From the NCBI RefSeq assembly GCF_047496725.1, contig NC_132979.1, forward strand, positions 3,055,501 to 3,119,500: a stretch of DNA of 64,000 nt. Direction: 5' to 3'. The translations under genes were made by a program, and so were the position numbers. This document shows, piece by piece, positions 39,623 to 51,590 of the stretch. The stretch comes from Anoplolepis gracilipes. Its lineage: Eukaryota > Arthropoda > Insecta > Hymenoptera > Formicidae. The notes beneath the pieces are model-generated. The model had not been told where the DNA came from. It made no database searches and saw only the letters and a list, made by a program, of their open reading frames with translations. Positions within the stretch are counted from its first letter, which is position 1. Each line of letters begins with the position of its first letter.

Positions 39623-40506
39623 TTATACTCCTTCTAGTGAAAGTAATGCAGCTAGCGGAGCAGGAATCAAATTGGAACTCTTAATATAATTAATTACGTA
39701 AATAATACTATAATTAAGAATACTTATCAAAATTTTATGAAATATTCTTTTTAACGGACGAACAAAGAGAAAGAGTAAAAAATTACAAATAGTTTTCGAA
39801 ATTGTAAGAAATATCCACATTAATGTCCCTATTGGATTAAGAAGGAAACAGAATGAAAAAATAAAAATATTCGTCGAACATGTAAGAAATGTCCCAAGTA
39901 ATGTTTCTACCAGATCAAGAGGTAAATAGAATAAAAAAGTAAATATACTCCTCTGCAAGAAAATAAATAAAATTTTATTTTTTTACTTTGTTTACATACA
40001 TTGAAATGCATAATAGATATTATACATTTATTGAAATTATATATTTATTAAAATGTATAATAGACATTGTAAATATATATAATATTTCATTACTGACACG
40101 TATAAAATTATTTTTCACGAATTTTTGAGAGTTTTCTCATTTAAAAGTAAATAAAAAACTTATTAGTAGTTTTATACATTCTATAAATTACTTTATAATT
40201 ACAATTATTATATGTATAATTTTTCATAGAAACATATGTAATATATATTATATGTTTTTTATAATATTATATAACATATGTAAAGAAACATAATAGTTAC
40301 TTATAATGAGAAATTATATGAAATCATTGATAATTAAGTATATATAAATATTAATAAATTAAAAAAGTCAAATGATACAATAAACAGAAAGTTTATACCT
40401 TAGATCGTGAAGGCGAATCAATATTCGTTTCAGCTAATGGATTAGCTATGGCATTGGAAACCATAAAAATGGCAACTAACAGAAGGAAGTATATTATGAT
40501 ATTCAT
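39623..40506 (-). CDS. Secreted-peptide precursor, unit 4 (long hydrophobic mature region)
   Basis: Exon 1 at 40399-40506 (36 residues) and exon 2 at 39623-39952 (109 residues plus stop), phase 0, intron 446 bp. Exon 1 encodes a signal peptide (core FLLLVAIFMV, cleavage likely after AIA) and a short pro-segment ending PSRSK. Exon 2 is unusually hydrophobic, rich in Phe, Leu and Ile, with three Cys. It contains two related blocks (LETLLGTFL-like and IGTLMWIFL-like) that suggest an internal duplication, and ends LLSLEGV. It has no transmembrane family signature I recognise, and with so much hydrophobicity it may be membrane-embedded rather than a soluble peptide. It belongs to the array by position, intron and exon 1. 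Confidence 0.7.
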
Positions 40507-40574
40507 TGCTGCAAATTTATATAAACAACTAAACAAAATTTTTGAATTTTTAATATTAATCTTTGTAGTGTCTA

Positions 40575-40735
40575 AATTTATATAGCAAGAAGTCGTAAAC
40601 TAGATATCACAACATTATTTAAATATTATCTAATCTGGCAAATTCTAACATTTATTAAGACTATTAAATTTTATGTGACATTATGCCTTGAAACACAAGA
40701 TAAAGTTTTTATTGCTAAATTTAAAATTTTATAGA
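40575..40735 (-). promoter_or_regulatory. Conserved promoter block, unit 4
   Basis: TATA box (minus strand GCTATATAAATTTAG, about 40571-40585) about 75 nt upstream of the start, with the shared upstream block including GATTAGATAATATTTAAATAATG. Confidence 0.6.
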
Positions 40736-41967
40736 AGAATTTTATAGGGAAGAAATAAACATAGTTTTTTAAGCTTATTTGAATAATACATTAGTCTTTC
40801 ACTTATAAGAGAGCGTCTAAAAATTATTGTTTTATTATATAGGAAGTAAAATAATTTAATATATCAAATTATTTGAATTCTAATAAAAAAATTGTTTTAG
40901 AAAACAATAAAATTATAATAAAAAATTTACAATGTAGTGTGCATAATAAAAAATTGATGTAAATATATATATTCACACAATATATTCTCCCTTTTTCTTT
41001 TTCTCTTTTTAATGTGTAGCATTTATTAATACCTATACATATATATTCAAGTTAATCAAAAAAAGATACATTTTATTATAAAATATACTTTGTAAATAAA
41101 TAGTATTGTAAAAAGTATATTTATTGTAAGTATGCTTTAATAAAGCGAGATTTTGCTTGCGTCTTACTGACTCTTTCATAATTCAACGTATGTTTTTGAA
41201 TATATGGATATATACATATTTATAAAATAATTTAACAATTTTATTTGTTTAAGATTTTATTAATCAACAGTCCTTTCCTATGCATCTTATTACTTGTAAT
41301 TAATTTTCGATATAATTATCATGTATCTTCTGTTATTTAATCTAAGTTAGTAAAGATATAAAATTAGCGCAATATATTTACATTAATAAATTAATAAATA
41401 AATTTTTTAATAAATATTTGTTAAATAACATCAATGGCGTAAATATGTAACAAATAATTAATAATATTTATGTTATATAATTGTATTTTAACGTGACACT
41501 GTAACAATGTTAATAGCTGATTGTACATAACTGCAGGACTTGTTCTGAAATTATTGTCAATACAGTATCTCTTTTATTGAAAACCACATGTTTACAATTA
41601 AAAGTTATATTTGTAGTATGTATACAGGGTGTTAAGAAAAATCATTTACAAACGCTTAAGGATAACAGAGAAAGAGTTAAAAGGAACATTTTTTCTCAAG
41701 TTATTAAGGTTCGCAGATTCGTCATCTTCGCGTTTACATAAGTAATATTGGCAATACTAAAAGTCGCTAATTCTTGCTCAAGTCATATCCCATTGTGTAT
41801 TTGTTTATTTCGATCGCTCAATCTTATTTCTATGAATTTCTTTTTTTCGACTAGCGTTTTTATGTGAGGTTGCCCTTCGAGAAAGATCCAAAATTGTTTC
41901 GGAAAAATACGTTTATCCATAATCATATATAATCATATATAATTATATTTTAATAGGTTATTTGATT

Positions 41968-42016
<49 letters not shown>

Positions 42017-42679
42017 TATATACTAATATATAACTTATTTACTAAAATTTATAATTTATTTATTTCATATATTTGAATAATTTATTTACTTGGATATTTA
42101 CTGTTCCACCATTATTCGATTTTCCATTAGCTTCATTTCGAGTAAATTTACTAAAAAGTAAGTAAATAAAGCATTCCAAATCGAAAATCTTTTCTTATTT
42201 ATTTGATATTATTTACTGTGTATTTTTCTATTTGATATTTGACAACAAATATAATATTATTATCAATTGTGCCATAAATAAATCATCATAATTAATTTGT
42301 CAATTTACAAATGTGACTACAATTAATAATTAATAGTAATGATAATCACAAGTTTTAGATATTATTGTATTATAACACGATAAAAAAAATGAGCGCTAAC
42401 AATTATCTATATGTTTAATCTATATGTGTAAAGGTAAATTTTTACTAACACACTTTAAAAATTTAGTACGCATAATTATATACACGGTTTATCATGTTTT
42501 AGTGTAAATAATTTTTATCATATCGAATAATATCTTTGAAATTAAACTTTGTAGTTAAACTTTATGTATGATATAAATGAGACTAATATATTTTTTTCTG
42601 GAAAATGCAGTTGTGATTTACTATCGCCATTTGAATTACCTTTTACTGCCTCTCTACTTTACTCTCTTCTCTCTTTTTC

Positions 42680-42756
<77 letters not shown>

Positions 42757-43114
42757 CGTGAAAATAATAATTTATATAATAAAAAATACATTTTTTGCAA
42801 TTATTACAAACAAGAAATTAATATCAATCAAAAAATACATTTGCAAAGCATGGAAATTTATTAACACAAGATATATTTTGATACATTTTGATATATATAT
42901 ATATATATAATAAAATACAAAGATAATTGCATATTATATTTTATAAAATCCCGACACCACAAATATTTTTGTGTTTTTTATAATATCGTAGATAATATTA
43001 CACTCGTGATAATTGAAAATTCTACCGAATATATTGTGACATTTATTACTATTACGCCATAATAACTTAAATATAATTTTTTTATGTCATAGCTTTTCTT
43101 AAGTGCATTTTAGT
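40736..43114. other. Noncoding spacer
   Basis: No gene. An (AT)n run lies at about 41969-42008 and a long TC microsatellite at about 42686-42752. From about 42060 the sequence is duplicated upstream of the units at 53.0 and 57.8 kb. The open frame crossing the TC run is an artefact of the repeat. Confidence 0.45.
42686..42752. repeat. (TC)n microsatellite
   Basis: TC dinucleotide run of about 67 bp interrupted by a C8 tract near its middle. A shorter copy sits at the paralogous position 53441-53472, and at 58080-58105 the same site is only faintly TC-rich, so the array length varies between duplicated units. Confidence 0.9.
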
Positions 43115-44000
43115 TTAAAGAAATGATAAAAATAGTTTAATAAGTTCCTTGATCGGTGCAGGAATCAAACTGAGAATGAACTCAATTATATCTGACATAA
43201 TACTCCTCTGAAATATAAGAAAATAAATAAAATTTTATTTTTTAATTTGTCTGTTCACATATATTTCAATGTATAATAGATATTGTAATTTGTAATGATC
43301 ATTGTATCTTTAATTATTGACACATCGAATATAAAACAATTTTATACGTAACAAATTTCTTAAGCTGAAGTCACACGACGTATGTTTTTTTGTATGATTT
43401 TCTTGTATGCTAGCTTGTATGCTGTACGCTGCTTGATTTGTTGTATGGTGCGCTGTATGAAGACGTCAGACGTATAAATAGTATTTTATAACACTGAGGC
43501 ATTTGACATGCATAGGTGCAAGCACAGCAGCGTACGGTCTAGCATACAAGCAATCATATAGAAAAACTTACGTCGTGTGACTCCAGCTTTACTCATAAGT
43601 AAATAAAAAACTTACTACATTTATACTATTTCTATGAATTATTTTGTAAACGCATAATATTATAGTTATATATTATGTATATACAATTTTTAACAAATAT
43701 ATACATCAAAAAGTATGTAATATTTTTTATTTTGCAATATGTAAACATACTTAGAAAAGAAACAGTTATTTGTAAATCAAATAAAACAAATCATACATAA
43801 TAAAATGTACAAATATAAATATTAACAAATGTAAAAAACATAATTATATAATAGTACATTATTAAACAGTAGTTTAACTATACCTTAGATCGTGAGAGCG
43901 AAGCAGAGTTAGCTTCAGCTATTGGATCAGCCATAACATCAGAAATCAGAATCTCCGTAAAAACGATAATTAACAGAAATAGATATATTTTAGTATTCAT
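43115..44000 (-). CDS. Secreted-peptide precursor, unit 5 (30-residue mature region)
   Basis: Exon 1 at 43884-44000 (39 residues) and exon 2 at 43115-43207 (30 residues plus stop), phase 0. The signal peptide (core YLFLLIIVF) is followed by a pro-segment with alternating Ala/acidic residues, ending LSRSK. Exon 2 begins Arg-Ser and encodes a cysteine-free amphipathic stretch with one Pro-Ala-Pro bend in the form helix-LSLIP-helix; the same LSL(I/M)P core occurs twice in units 7 and 8. The 676-bp intron contains a 226-bp MITE. The form is that of a linear amphipathic venom or antimicrobial peptide precursor (inference). Promoter block and TATA box are intact. Confidence 0.8.
43363..43588. mobile_element. 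PIF/Harbinger-like palindromic MITE
   Basis: A 226-bp fold-back element with ends AGCTGAAGTCACACGACGTA and (reverse complement) AGCTGGAGTCACACGACGTA, flanked by the 3-bp duplication TTA (43360-43362 and 43589-43591). The paralogous intron at about 54147-54165 (TTTTTTACTCATAAG) is the empty site. A TTA target and short inverted repeats are the signature of PIF/Harbinger elements. Confidence 0.82.
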
Positions 44001-44063
44001 CGTTGCAAACTTACGAAGATCTCATACAAACTTTCGAATTTTAATATTACAGCTTTCTAGAAC

Positions 44064-44205
44064 CTCAATTTATATAACAAAATATCGTGATTTAGTCATT
44101 ATAAATATTATCTAATACAAAATGTTCTGATTTATTTACACTATTAAATTTTATTTAAACATTACTTTCTTCAAATTCTAGATAAGCAATATTTTTTATT
44201 GAACA
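44064..44205 (-). promoter_or_regulatory. Conserved promoter block, unit 5
   Basis: TATA box (minus strand GTTATATAAATTG, about 44067-44079) about 70 nt upstream of the start, followed upstream by TCACGATATTTTG-flanking block, ATAATATTTATAATG and the AAAATTTAATAGT segment shared by all units. Confidence 0.7.
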
Positions 44206-46020
44206 TAAAATTGCTTGAAAAAATAAACATGATAATTTAAGTTATTTATAAATATTGCATTTCTTTGAGTATATATATGAGATCATGTGTAAGAAGTGCA
44301 TAAAATTTTTTTTATTTGATATGGGAAGTATATCTCAATTTTTAGACGGACATTTTAACGTAAATCATTACAAAAATAATATACAATGTATAATATTAAA
44401 AAGATTTTTAATATAAATATTTGCATTCATTCGAAAATTTAAGAGTCCTTTAAACAGGACAAAATTATTTAAACTCACATAAATTAATCATTAATAAAAT
44501 ATTTAGATAATGCAGTGCGTTATATATATATATATAATGTACTAGTGTTCAAACAGCAATAAGTTATAGTCCAGTGTCCGACCCGGATACAGACTTCTAT
44601 ATACATATAACTAACTCTTTATAGAACATCTTCATTTTTATGTACAAAAAGTACATATAGGTAATCTTATTTCCACGTGTGCACGCATACAGCTAAGCGC
44701 GTACATGATTAAGAGCATTCTTATGTGCAAAATAAGTTATTTTTAATACATGCTTTTTCGAGATATTTTATATAAACGAACCTTAGGAAGTTAACAGTCT
44801 AGTAATATATAAAAGTCTGTGGTCTGACCACAATTAGAAAATTAGTATATTGAAAGCAAATGTTAATGTAAATAGATATTTAATATAACAAAATACAAGT
44901 CTAATTTAAATTATTAATTATTTATAACTCAATAATATTTCATTTATGTCAAAAATTATAAAAACAATTTGTTGCATGACGTGGAAACATAAAATAAAGT
45001 ATGTTATTAATAATATTATTACTTATAGTATTATAATTATAAAATAGCGTATTAATAATACTATTAGTTATAATATTATTAACATAAATTGTTAAAATAA
45101 ATTATTAATTCATAATAGTTATTATCACTTTCAAAAAATGAAATACTTTTCATAACCGCCTTAAACATGTGAAAAATGTTTTTTTTAAATCATGCATAAA
45201 TATATTATAATAATAATTAATAATCATAGCAATGTATACGATAAATATATAATATAGAACATAATATATAGTGTATATGTATATATTTATTAAATTTGTA
45301 AGTAAAGTTAAATCGTTAATACATTTTTAGAAAGTCTTACACACATTTGAATGTTTTTAAAAATATGCAATTTTTTCACAAATTAGTTTTTGTACATGCG
45401 ATTAGTACCACTGATACTTTTAATATACCTATTTCCAGACACTTAAAAATCGTACCATTATTGTAATTATGATTTTTATGATGAATTTCGTCAAAATAAG
45501 TTTCTAACTAATCTTTAAATCTTAGATATTTAATTATTTCTCATGTCAGTCTTGACAAACTCCATAGTTTCGTTATTTTTAAAACTAAATAAACACTTAT
45601 TTATGCTTTTTACATCTATTTGTTTACAAATGGCTCATATGTTTATAAAGCTCATATGTACATAATAATATTTATATGTTTATAAATGATACATATTGTT
45701 CTATATATTTATATAAAAAAATTTGTTAACACGCAAAAATTTGCTTCATAGTATTAATTTGAAAATTAACAGGTTTCCTTGCACTTTATATATTAGTATA
45801 TATAATTAGCCGTAGTTATATATTAGTATATATAATTTTTAACAAAAATTTAAAAAAATATGTAATACTAATTGTTTTATCATATTATGTGACCATATGT
45901 AAAAAAATGATATTTATTTGTAAAAACAACTTATATTAATTATCAATAATTAAATATATAAAAGTATAAATATTAACAAATATAAAAAACAAAATTGTGT
46001 AGTAAACAGTAGTTTTATAC
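44206..46020. other. Noncoding spacer with duplicated segment
   Basis: No gene. The stretch 44550-45450 is a diverged copy of those at about 51830-52830 and 55100-56230; all three include the string AACAGTCTAGTAATATA. The promoter-like sequence and exon 1 of the next unit follow. No exon 2 for the broken exon 1 at 46.1 kb could be found here. Confidence 0.5.
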
Positions 46021-46136
46021 CTTAGTTCGTTAAAAAGGAAGCAGAGCTTTGCTTCGGCTAATAAATCAGCCATAACATCGAAAATCGAAACAACCATAAT
46101 AACAAATAACAGAAATAGATATAATTTGGTATTTAT
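46021..46136 (-). pseudogene. Secreted-peptide precursor, broken exon 1 only (unit 6')
   Basis: Exon 1 homology runs from 46136 down to the GTATA donor at 46020. The start position reads ATA instead of ATG. The length is 116 nt, one base short of phase 0, so the pro-segment is frameshifted before the splice junction. The signal-peptide core (LYLFLLFVIMVV) is still recognisable. No exon 2 with the family acceptor follows within the next 2 kb. It retains a promoter block at about 46220-46345. It is a dead, truncated copy. Confidence 0.75.
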
Positions 46137-46214
46137 TGCTGCAAAACTTATGAAAGTCTAATCCAAACTTTTGAAGTTTGAACTAAATCTTCATAGACCC
46201 TTGACAGACTTCTT

Positions 46215-46350
46215 TATAGGATCTTCACTTGTATAAAAAAAAAATCGTGATTTGGATATCATAAAAATTATCTAATCCAAAATGTTTTGATTTTTTTAAA
46301 CTATTAAATTTTATTTAAACATGACTTTTTAAAACTCAAGATAAAATAAT
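46215..46350 (-). promoter_or_regulatory. Degraded promoter block of the broken exon 1 at 46.1 kb
   Basis: Shares the TCACGATTTTT, ATAATTTTTATGAT and AAAATTTAATAG segments with siblings, but the TATA box is altered to a TATACAAGTG-like form and the leader is about 20 bp longer. Confidence 0.5.
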
Positions 46351-47333
46351 GCTTATTATTGAATATAAAATTGCTTAAAGAAAATAAACACAATGATTAT
46401 AATATTATTTGAATGTTATATTTCTTTGCATATAATCACGTACAAGAAATCATGCACCAAATATTTTTTGTTGCTTCAATTTTTTATTGTTTCTATTTTT
46501 TCTTATCAAATATATTTTATGAAAAATTTTGTATAATTTGAAAACGCAAAATATATGAACGATGGTAATTAAATATTATATTAAAAATTTATTTCAATGT
46601 ATAATAATTTTAACTTTTGTTTGTACAAAATACACTTATAACTTGTGATTTTCGCTTACTTATCAATTATGTAAATGATATAAATAATATCCAGCGATTA
46701 ATAGAATAATTGTATAACATACTTGTATATTTGAACATACATAATTTTCTTTTTGTAACATAGAAAGAAATGAGGATGCATATACATTATATTTTACATT
46801 TTAGTAACAAAGATATTGTTTTGTTTTGTATGATATAATATTATTATAGAATACATAACATATAATATTGTTATAGAATATTACATTATTTGATAAATCT
46901 GCCAATTACGTTGTACATGTTTGACTGCGCAAATTAATCAAATAAAATACCAAAGTAGCTTTTTAATATTTTTGCTAATATTGGATCATTCAAAAAATAA
47001 TGTCATTTTTTTTGCAATAAACGTTTTTTCAATATAAAGTATTATTTCTAAGCTATAAAATATGTATATACCTATTATGAAAGTTGACACTTTAATGCAT
47101 AATTTAAAAAGAAATTATTTTGTTTGATTAAATTTTCTTGAATTGACTATATTTCGAGAATAAGAGTGACAAAAAGGTATATTTCTGAGAAATTATACTT
47201 CTTTATTTTCACAAAGCAAAAACGCAGTACGAACATTAAAAAAGATTTTCTATCCAATACAATAAATTAACATTTAATTCTCACTTTTGTATAATTTTAT
47301 ATTTTGCAATATAAAAAATTATAAGGGAACGTG

Positions 47334-48224
47334 GGGTAGAACGGCCAACGTAAGCATTGAGCAAGTTTTCAACATATTAAAAAAAAAATCGATCTTTTTT
47401 TTACTAAAAATATTCTTTGGAATATCCACTATAAGAAAAAACACAAGTTTAATATAAAATAATAGTTAAAATAAAAAAACGAAATTACTGATTTAGTAAA
47501 ACCCTAGATTTTCGTGATATGCTTTTCATGCAGGATATAATGGACTACCTCCAAAACTTGTTTATTTCATTAACATTGATGTCTAAAACTTCTTAAAAGT
47601 TGTATATTATAATATGATATATAGAACATAAGAATATAGATTTGTATTTTTAAATGATAACTATAAATTAATAAATAAAAACAATTCTCTTGTTATAATA
47701 AATATTTTTCTCTTTAAACATGGAAAAATATCCTTTAATGTAATAATTTTTGGTATTAATTTTGAAGGACAGCATCTATTTTCTTTCTTTCTCTAGTATA
47801 AAAATAAAAAGTACAATATTTCGTGGGCTAATTTCATTAAGCCTCAAAACGTATTTATTTACTTTGGATTATATAAAAAATTATAATTAATCAATATTTA
47901 CATAGACATAGTATGAAATTAATAAGAAAAGATCATTTTAAAAAATAAATGTATTTACGGTAATAAAAAGTAGAATTTTATCATTGTTTACCTTATGTAA
48001 ATATATCGAAGAGTTACAACTCAGTCGCGGAGAGCACAGCAAGTGCATTAAATAATTTATAACAACTTTCAACTAAAAATATTGCGACCACTGATAACAG
48101 CACGCAGAAAGAGACACCTAATAGCAATAATTGCAACATATTTCATGATATGGTAGCATCTCTGTAAAAAGATATCGACTCTGCATCATTGTACCCCGCA
48201 GTGCCGTTCTATCCCACGTTCCCC
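47334..48224. mobile_element. TA-flanked nonautonomous element, copy 1
   Basis: An 891-bp element with ends AGGGAACGTGGGGTAGAACG and (reverse complement) GGGGAACGTGGGATAGAACG. TA lies at 47332-47333 and 48225-48226. A second copy lies at 58740-59621. The paralogous sequence near 63555-63590 lacks it. No transposase frame is present. TA target and inverted ends point to the Tc1/mariner superfamily or a related IS630-type lineage. Confidence 0.85.
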
Positions 48225-48469
48225 TACTATATTTTTACATTTACAATGTAATTTTCTGTAACATTGTAATTCTTTCATAGGATTGTCTCATATACTATAT
48301 TAAAAATTTGCTTTTAATATTTTGACATTTTTTTATACTTTACAGTATAGAGTTACATACACACATATATTATCTTTACTGCAAAATAATGCATTCAAAA
48401 AAATATAAAATCTATATTTTATTTTGTGTCATATTTTTATAATAGAATTTAAGCAATAAAAATCACAGT

Positions 48470-48645
48470 TTATACAGTAACAGTCGTGATCAAAATATTA
48501 TAATATTATCTAATTTCCAAAATTATAAAATTTATCTTTAAACATAAAATTTGATATAAACTATTCATCTAAGACTAAAAATAAAGTAATGTTTATCGTT
48601 AAATATAAAATTATTTAAAGAAAATAAACATTTTATTTTATATAT
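48470..48645 (-). promoter_or_regulatory. Orphan copy of the array promoter block
   Basis: It contains the family strings TCACGACTG, ATAATATTATAATATT, AAATTTTATAATTTT and the CATTACTTTATTTTTAG-like segment, but no exon 1 follows downstream on the minus strand. A matching orphan lies at 63830-63990, so this is a remnant carried along when a 46.0-48.7 kb segment and the 61.3-64.0 kb segment were duplicated. Confidence 0.55.
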
Positions 48646-49188
48646 TTAAATGCTTACGTATATGTAAAATTCGAAATACGTTCCTACATTTAACAGGCAG
48701 TGCTTGTTAGTATAATGTTATTTTGATTTTTAATATAATTACTTTTTCAAAACAAAAACCTGTTTTTTTTCTAATATGTTATACTGATTATGCTTTATAA
48801 CTATACAGAAAAACATTACTGTTTTTGGTAATATAACATGTTTTTATGAAAAGAAATAAAAGATTACCAAACAGAAGGTTACTAGATGCCTGATCTATAA
48901 CAAAGTTGCAATTAAATATTCTAACTCTTATAATAATCTTAGATATTTATAAAAATTGTACACTCTGTACACACATATGTTTAAATTTATTAATAAAATA
49001 AATATTTTTCATATACCTAATAAGATATTTATCTTACAAATAAGTATTTATAGAGAACATATGCGATAAAAATTTTGCTCGCACTTTGTTGATCTTTTCA
49101 AAAGATGTATTATATTTTATTTATAATACGTACAAAGCGCATCTATTAAATAACCAAATTAATTTTTTTTTTATGTGGTTGCAAAGAT

Positions 49189-49991
49189 GTGGAAAAACAA
49201 CGAGCGATTGAAATTTCCGAAAACAGTTTTGACATTGATCCTGATCCAGAAAGTGTGCAAATTACTAAAATTGATGTAAATATGACCGTAAGAATGTTAT
49301 CTGATTTTATTTATCAACAGTCCTTTTTTGCATCTGATTTAAATGACACAAAGTTTAATAAATGCACGATTGTGGTATTTACAAGTTTACAATCATGACT
49401 TTTTACAATTATTTATAAATTTCCTAGAGTTCTTAGAGAATTCGCGAGCAACGAAAGAAAAACAAAAAAAATTCTAATCTTTGTCAAAGATCCACGAACT
49501 ACGGAAAGCCCAACTATTCGTGAGCAAAATTTGAAAATAATTGCAAGCCGAGATGTAATGATCGCATCGAACTTCGCAGAAATGCAAAGCTTTTTCCGAA
49601 TAGTGCTTTCACATGAGGCTGCTTTATTAATATTCGAGAAAAATTCGAAAGTCATCTCGGAAAATACGTCTTTTCGTTTACTGGTCTTTTGTCAGGATTT
49701 TATCTGTTTGATAATTATGAATCTTTCTTGAAGGAAATTCATTAATTTTCTCGGTATTGTTTGTCGATAAAAGTTTGTTATCGTAAGCCTCTTTTGGTCA
49801 ACTGTCAAGGCAGTCCGAATGAGGCGCCAGAGACGTTCGGTTCTGTCAAGTGTGTCGGTAATGATTCGTTAGAAAATCTGATCCGCGTATGTCAGCGATG
49901 CCTAAAATATAAGCATTTAATTAATTTTTCTTTCTCTCCGCTCAATCTCGAACAAGCATGCAATTTTTCTTTATTATCGACAGAGAAATAA
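49189..49991 (+). pseudogene. Inserted protein-coding remnant of unknown origin
   Basis: This plus-strand segment is richer in G+C and in coding-like composition than its surroundings. One frame is open from 49189 to 49731 apart from a single TGA at 49396-49398. A second frame is open at 49761-49991, implying a frameshift or intron loss between them. The translation has ordinary globular composition (for example LREFASNERK, LIFVKDPRTTESP). I do not recognise the family with confidence; an insect chemoreceptor-type protein (for instance the N-terminal part of an ionotropic receptor) is a guess. It sits where exon 2 of the unit at 50.3 kb would be expected, so its arrival may have removed that exon. 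Confidence 0.45.
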
Positions 49992-50180
49992 TTATAGATT
50001 AATAAATTACGATCCAACAATGCGTCTAGAAAAGTAAACAAATATTTTTATATTTTTGAGTATATTTTATTATTAAATAAATATAATAATTATAAAATAA
50101 AATTATAAAAATATAACAAATGTAAAAAACAAAATCGTATAACAGTACAGTGTTAAACAGTAGTTTAATTTTAACTATAC

Positions 50181-50291
50181 CCTAGATTGTGAGAGCAAAG
50201 TAGAGTTAGCTTTAGCTGTTGAATCAGACATAACAGCAGAAATCAGGCTCACCGTAAAAACGGCAATTAACAGAAATATTTTAGTATTCAT
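50181..50291 (-). CDS. Secreted-peptide precursor, exon 1 without an exon 2 (unit 6)
   Basis: An intact 37-codon exon 1 starts at an ATG (50291) and ends at a GTATA donor (50180). It encodes a signal peptide (core IFLLIAVFTVSLI) and a Ser/Thr/Ala pro-segment ending LSQSR. The intron matches siblings down to about 50040, then gives way to the foreign coding remnant at 49189-49991, and no family acceptor or exon 2 is found before the next unit. Upstream, sequence breaks at 50321: a 1.08-kb insertion separates the exon from its promoter block, now at 51435-51590. Both losses suggest a dead gene whose exon 1 has not yet decayed, or a gene spliced to an exon I cannot see. Confidence 0.6.
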
Positions 50292-50321
50292 CGTTGCAAA
50301 CTTACGAAGATTTAATACCAA

Positions 50322-51396
50322 TAAAATGACCAAGATTAAATAGGCATAAAGAGCTATAACGTAACATATTAAGCAAAAAACCTTGTATATTATTACTTCA
50401 TAAATGTAGAAACAAGCATTTAAAAACTATAAATTTAATAATCAAAAATACTTGAAAAGTTACATATGGGTGTTTACAGATTAGATGTGTGGGCGGACGT
50501 TTCGACCTATTTTTAAGTCGTCCTCAGCGCCTAATTTTTACATATTATAATTAAAAATCACGAAAAGAATACGCAAACAAACGTGAATTCAGGTAAAAAA
50601 TCGTACATTTACATGCTAAAGTCAATAGGGGAACGATCTCAGCGTAGAACAATTGTTAAAGTTTATATATGGTGGCCTCACGATTTTTTTCAGAATAAAT
50701 TGAGCCATCCTTGAATTGTGAGTAAGGGGGTTCAAAGCGTAGACAAGCTTATAAGCAATGTAAGCAGTAAGTAGGACGTTAATGTAACAAGTTAACATGA
50801 TTATATCATAATGAAATAAAATTAACAAAAACTTTAAAGTTAAATAAATTAACAAGTAATGAAAAGTAATGTAAGGAAATAAACAATTTAAATAAAGTAA
50901 TTAAAACATGAATGTAAGTCAGTTATGTAAAATTAGAATATAGTAATTTAATAAAATGAGAATCGTTAATACATAAAAGGAGTTTTTTAGTCACAATGTA
51001 AAAATATAAAAATATAAATAAAAAATAATAAATAAATAAATATGTATAATAAGAGTAATTTTGATTAAATAACTGTAGACTTAATGTAAAAGGAAAAAAT
51101 GTAAGAAGACACAAAGTGATATCTCACATTGCCATGAGGTACAATTTATTGTCCATGTATGTCGCTAACTCAATTCTTCCTAAATTTTCCTTCGATGACT
51201 GTTCACTACGTAGGTACGTATAATTATAAGTGACGAGAGTGTTAGTTCAAATTATACTAAATTTCCACGTATGACCCCTAAATCTCAGGTAGCTTGTTTA
51301 TTACTTTGTTATACATGTCAAATAAACAATATGTATCATTTTTAATATGTAACATTTCGGAAATCAGTCTTTTATTATAATATGATTCTTTATAAC
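50322..51396. mobile_element. 1.08-kb insertion between promoter and exon 1 of unit 6
   Basis: Sequence homologous to other units stops at 50321 and resumes at about 51397. The joints carry the imperfect direct repeat TTAATACCAA (50312-50321) / TTAATATCAA (51397-51406), consistent with a target-site duplication. Near its left end is an inverted pair around GGACGTTTCGACC / AGTCGTCCTCAGCG (50495-50528), a motif often seen near retroelement ends. No transposase or reverse transcriptase frame is visible. Class undetermined. Confidence 0.6.
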
Positions 51397-51434
51397 TTAA
51401 TATCAACTTTTAAATTTTAATGTTACATCTTTAG

Positions 51435-51590
51435 AGTACATCAATTTATGTAATAAAAAAAATCGTGAAATTTGGACATTATAAATATTATTTAATCCAA
51501 AATGTCTTGATTTTTTCAAACTATTAAATTTTATTTCAACATTACTTTTTTAAAATTCAGGATAAGCGGTGTTTATTATTGAACATAAAA
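51435..51590 (-). promoter_or_regulatory. Displaced promoter block of unit 6
   Basis: This block has the family strings (TCACGATTTTT region, ATAATATTTATAATGTCC, AAAATTTAATAGT) but lies more than 1.1 kb upstream of its exon 1 because of the insertion at 50322-51396. Its TATA box is also altered (minus strand ATTACATAAATTG). Confidence 0.6.

Noticed and set aside
42564..42761. Plus-strand frame ending in Ser-Leu repeats
   Set aside because: Produced by the TC microsatellite; paralogous sites lack the frame.
50495..50528. Possible hammerhead-like core (CTGAGGA ... CGAAAC on the minus strand)
   Set aside because: The core resembles the consensus, but the closing base pair of the second stem does not fit and no flanking stems are clear; not claimed.
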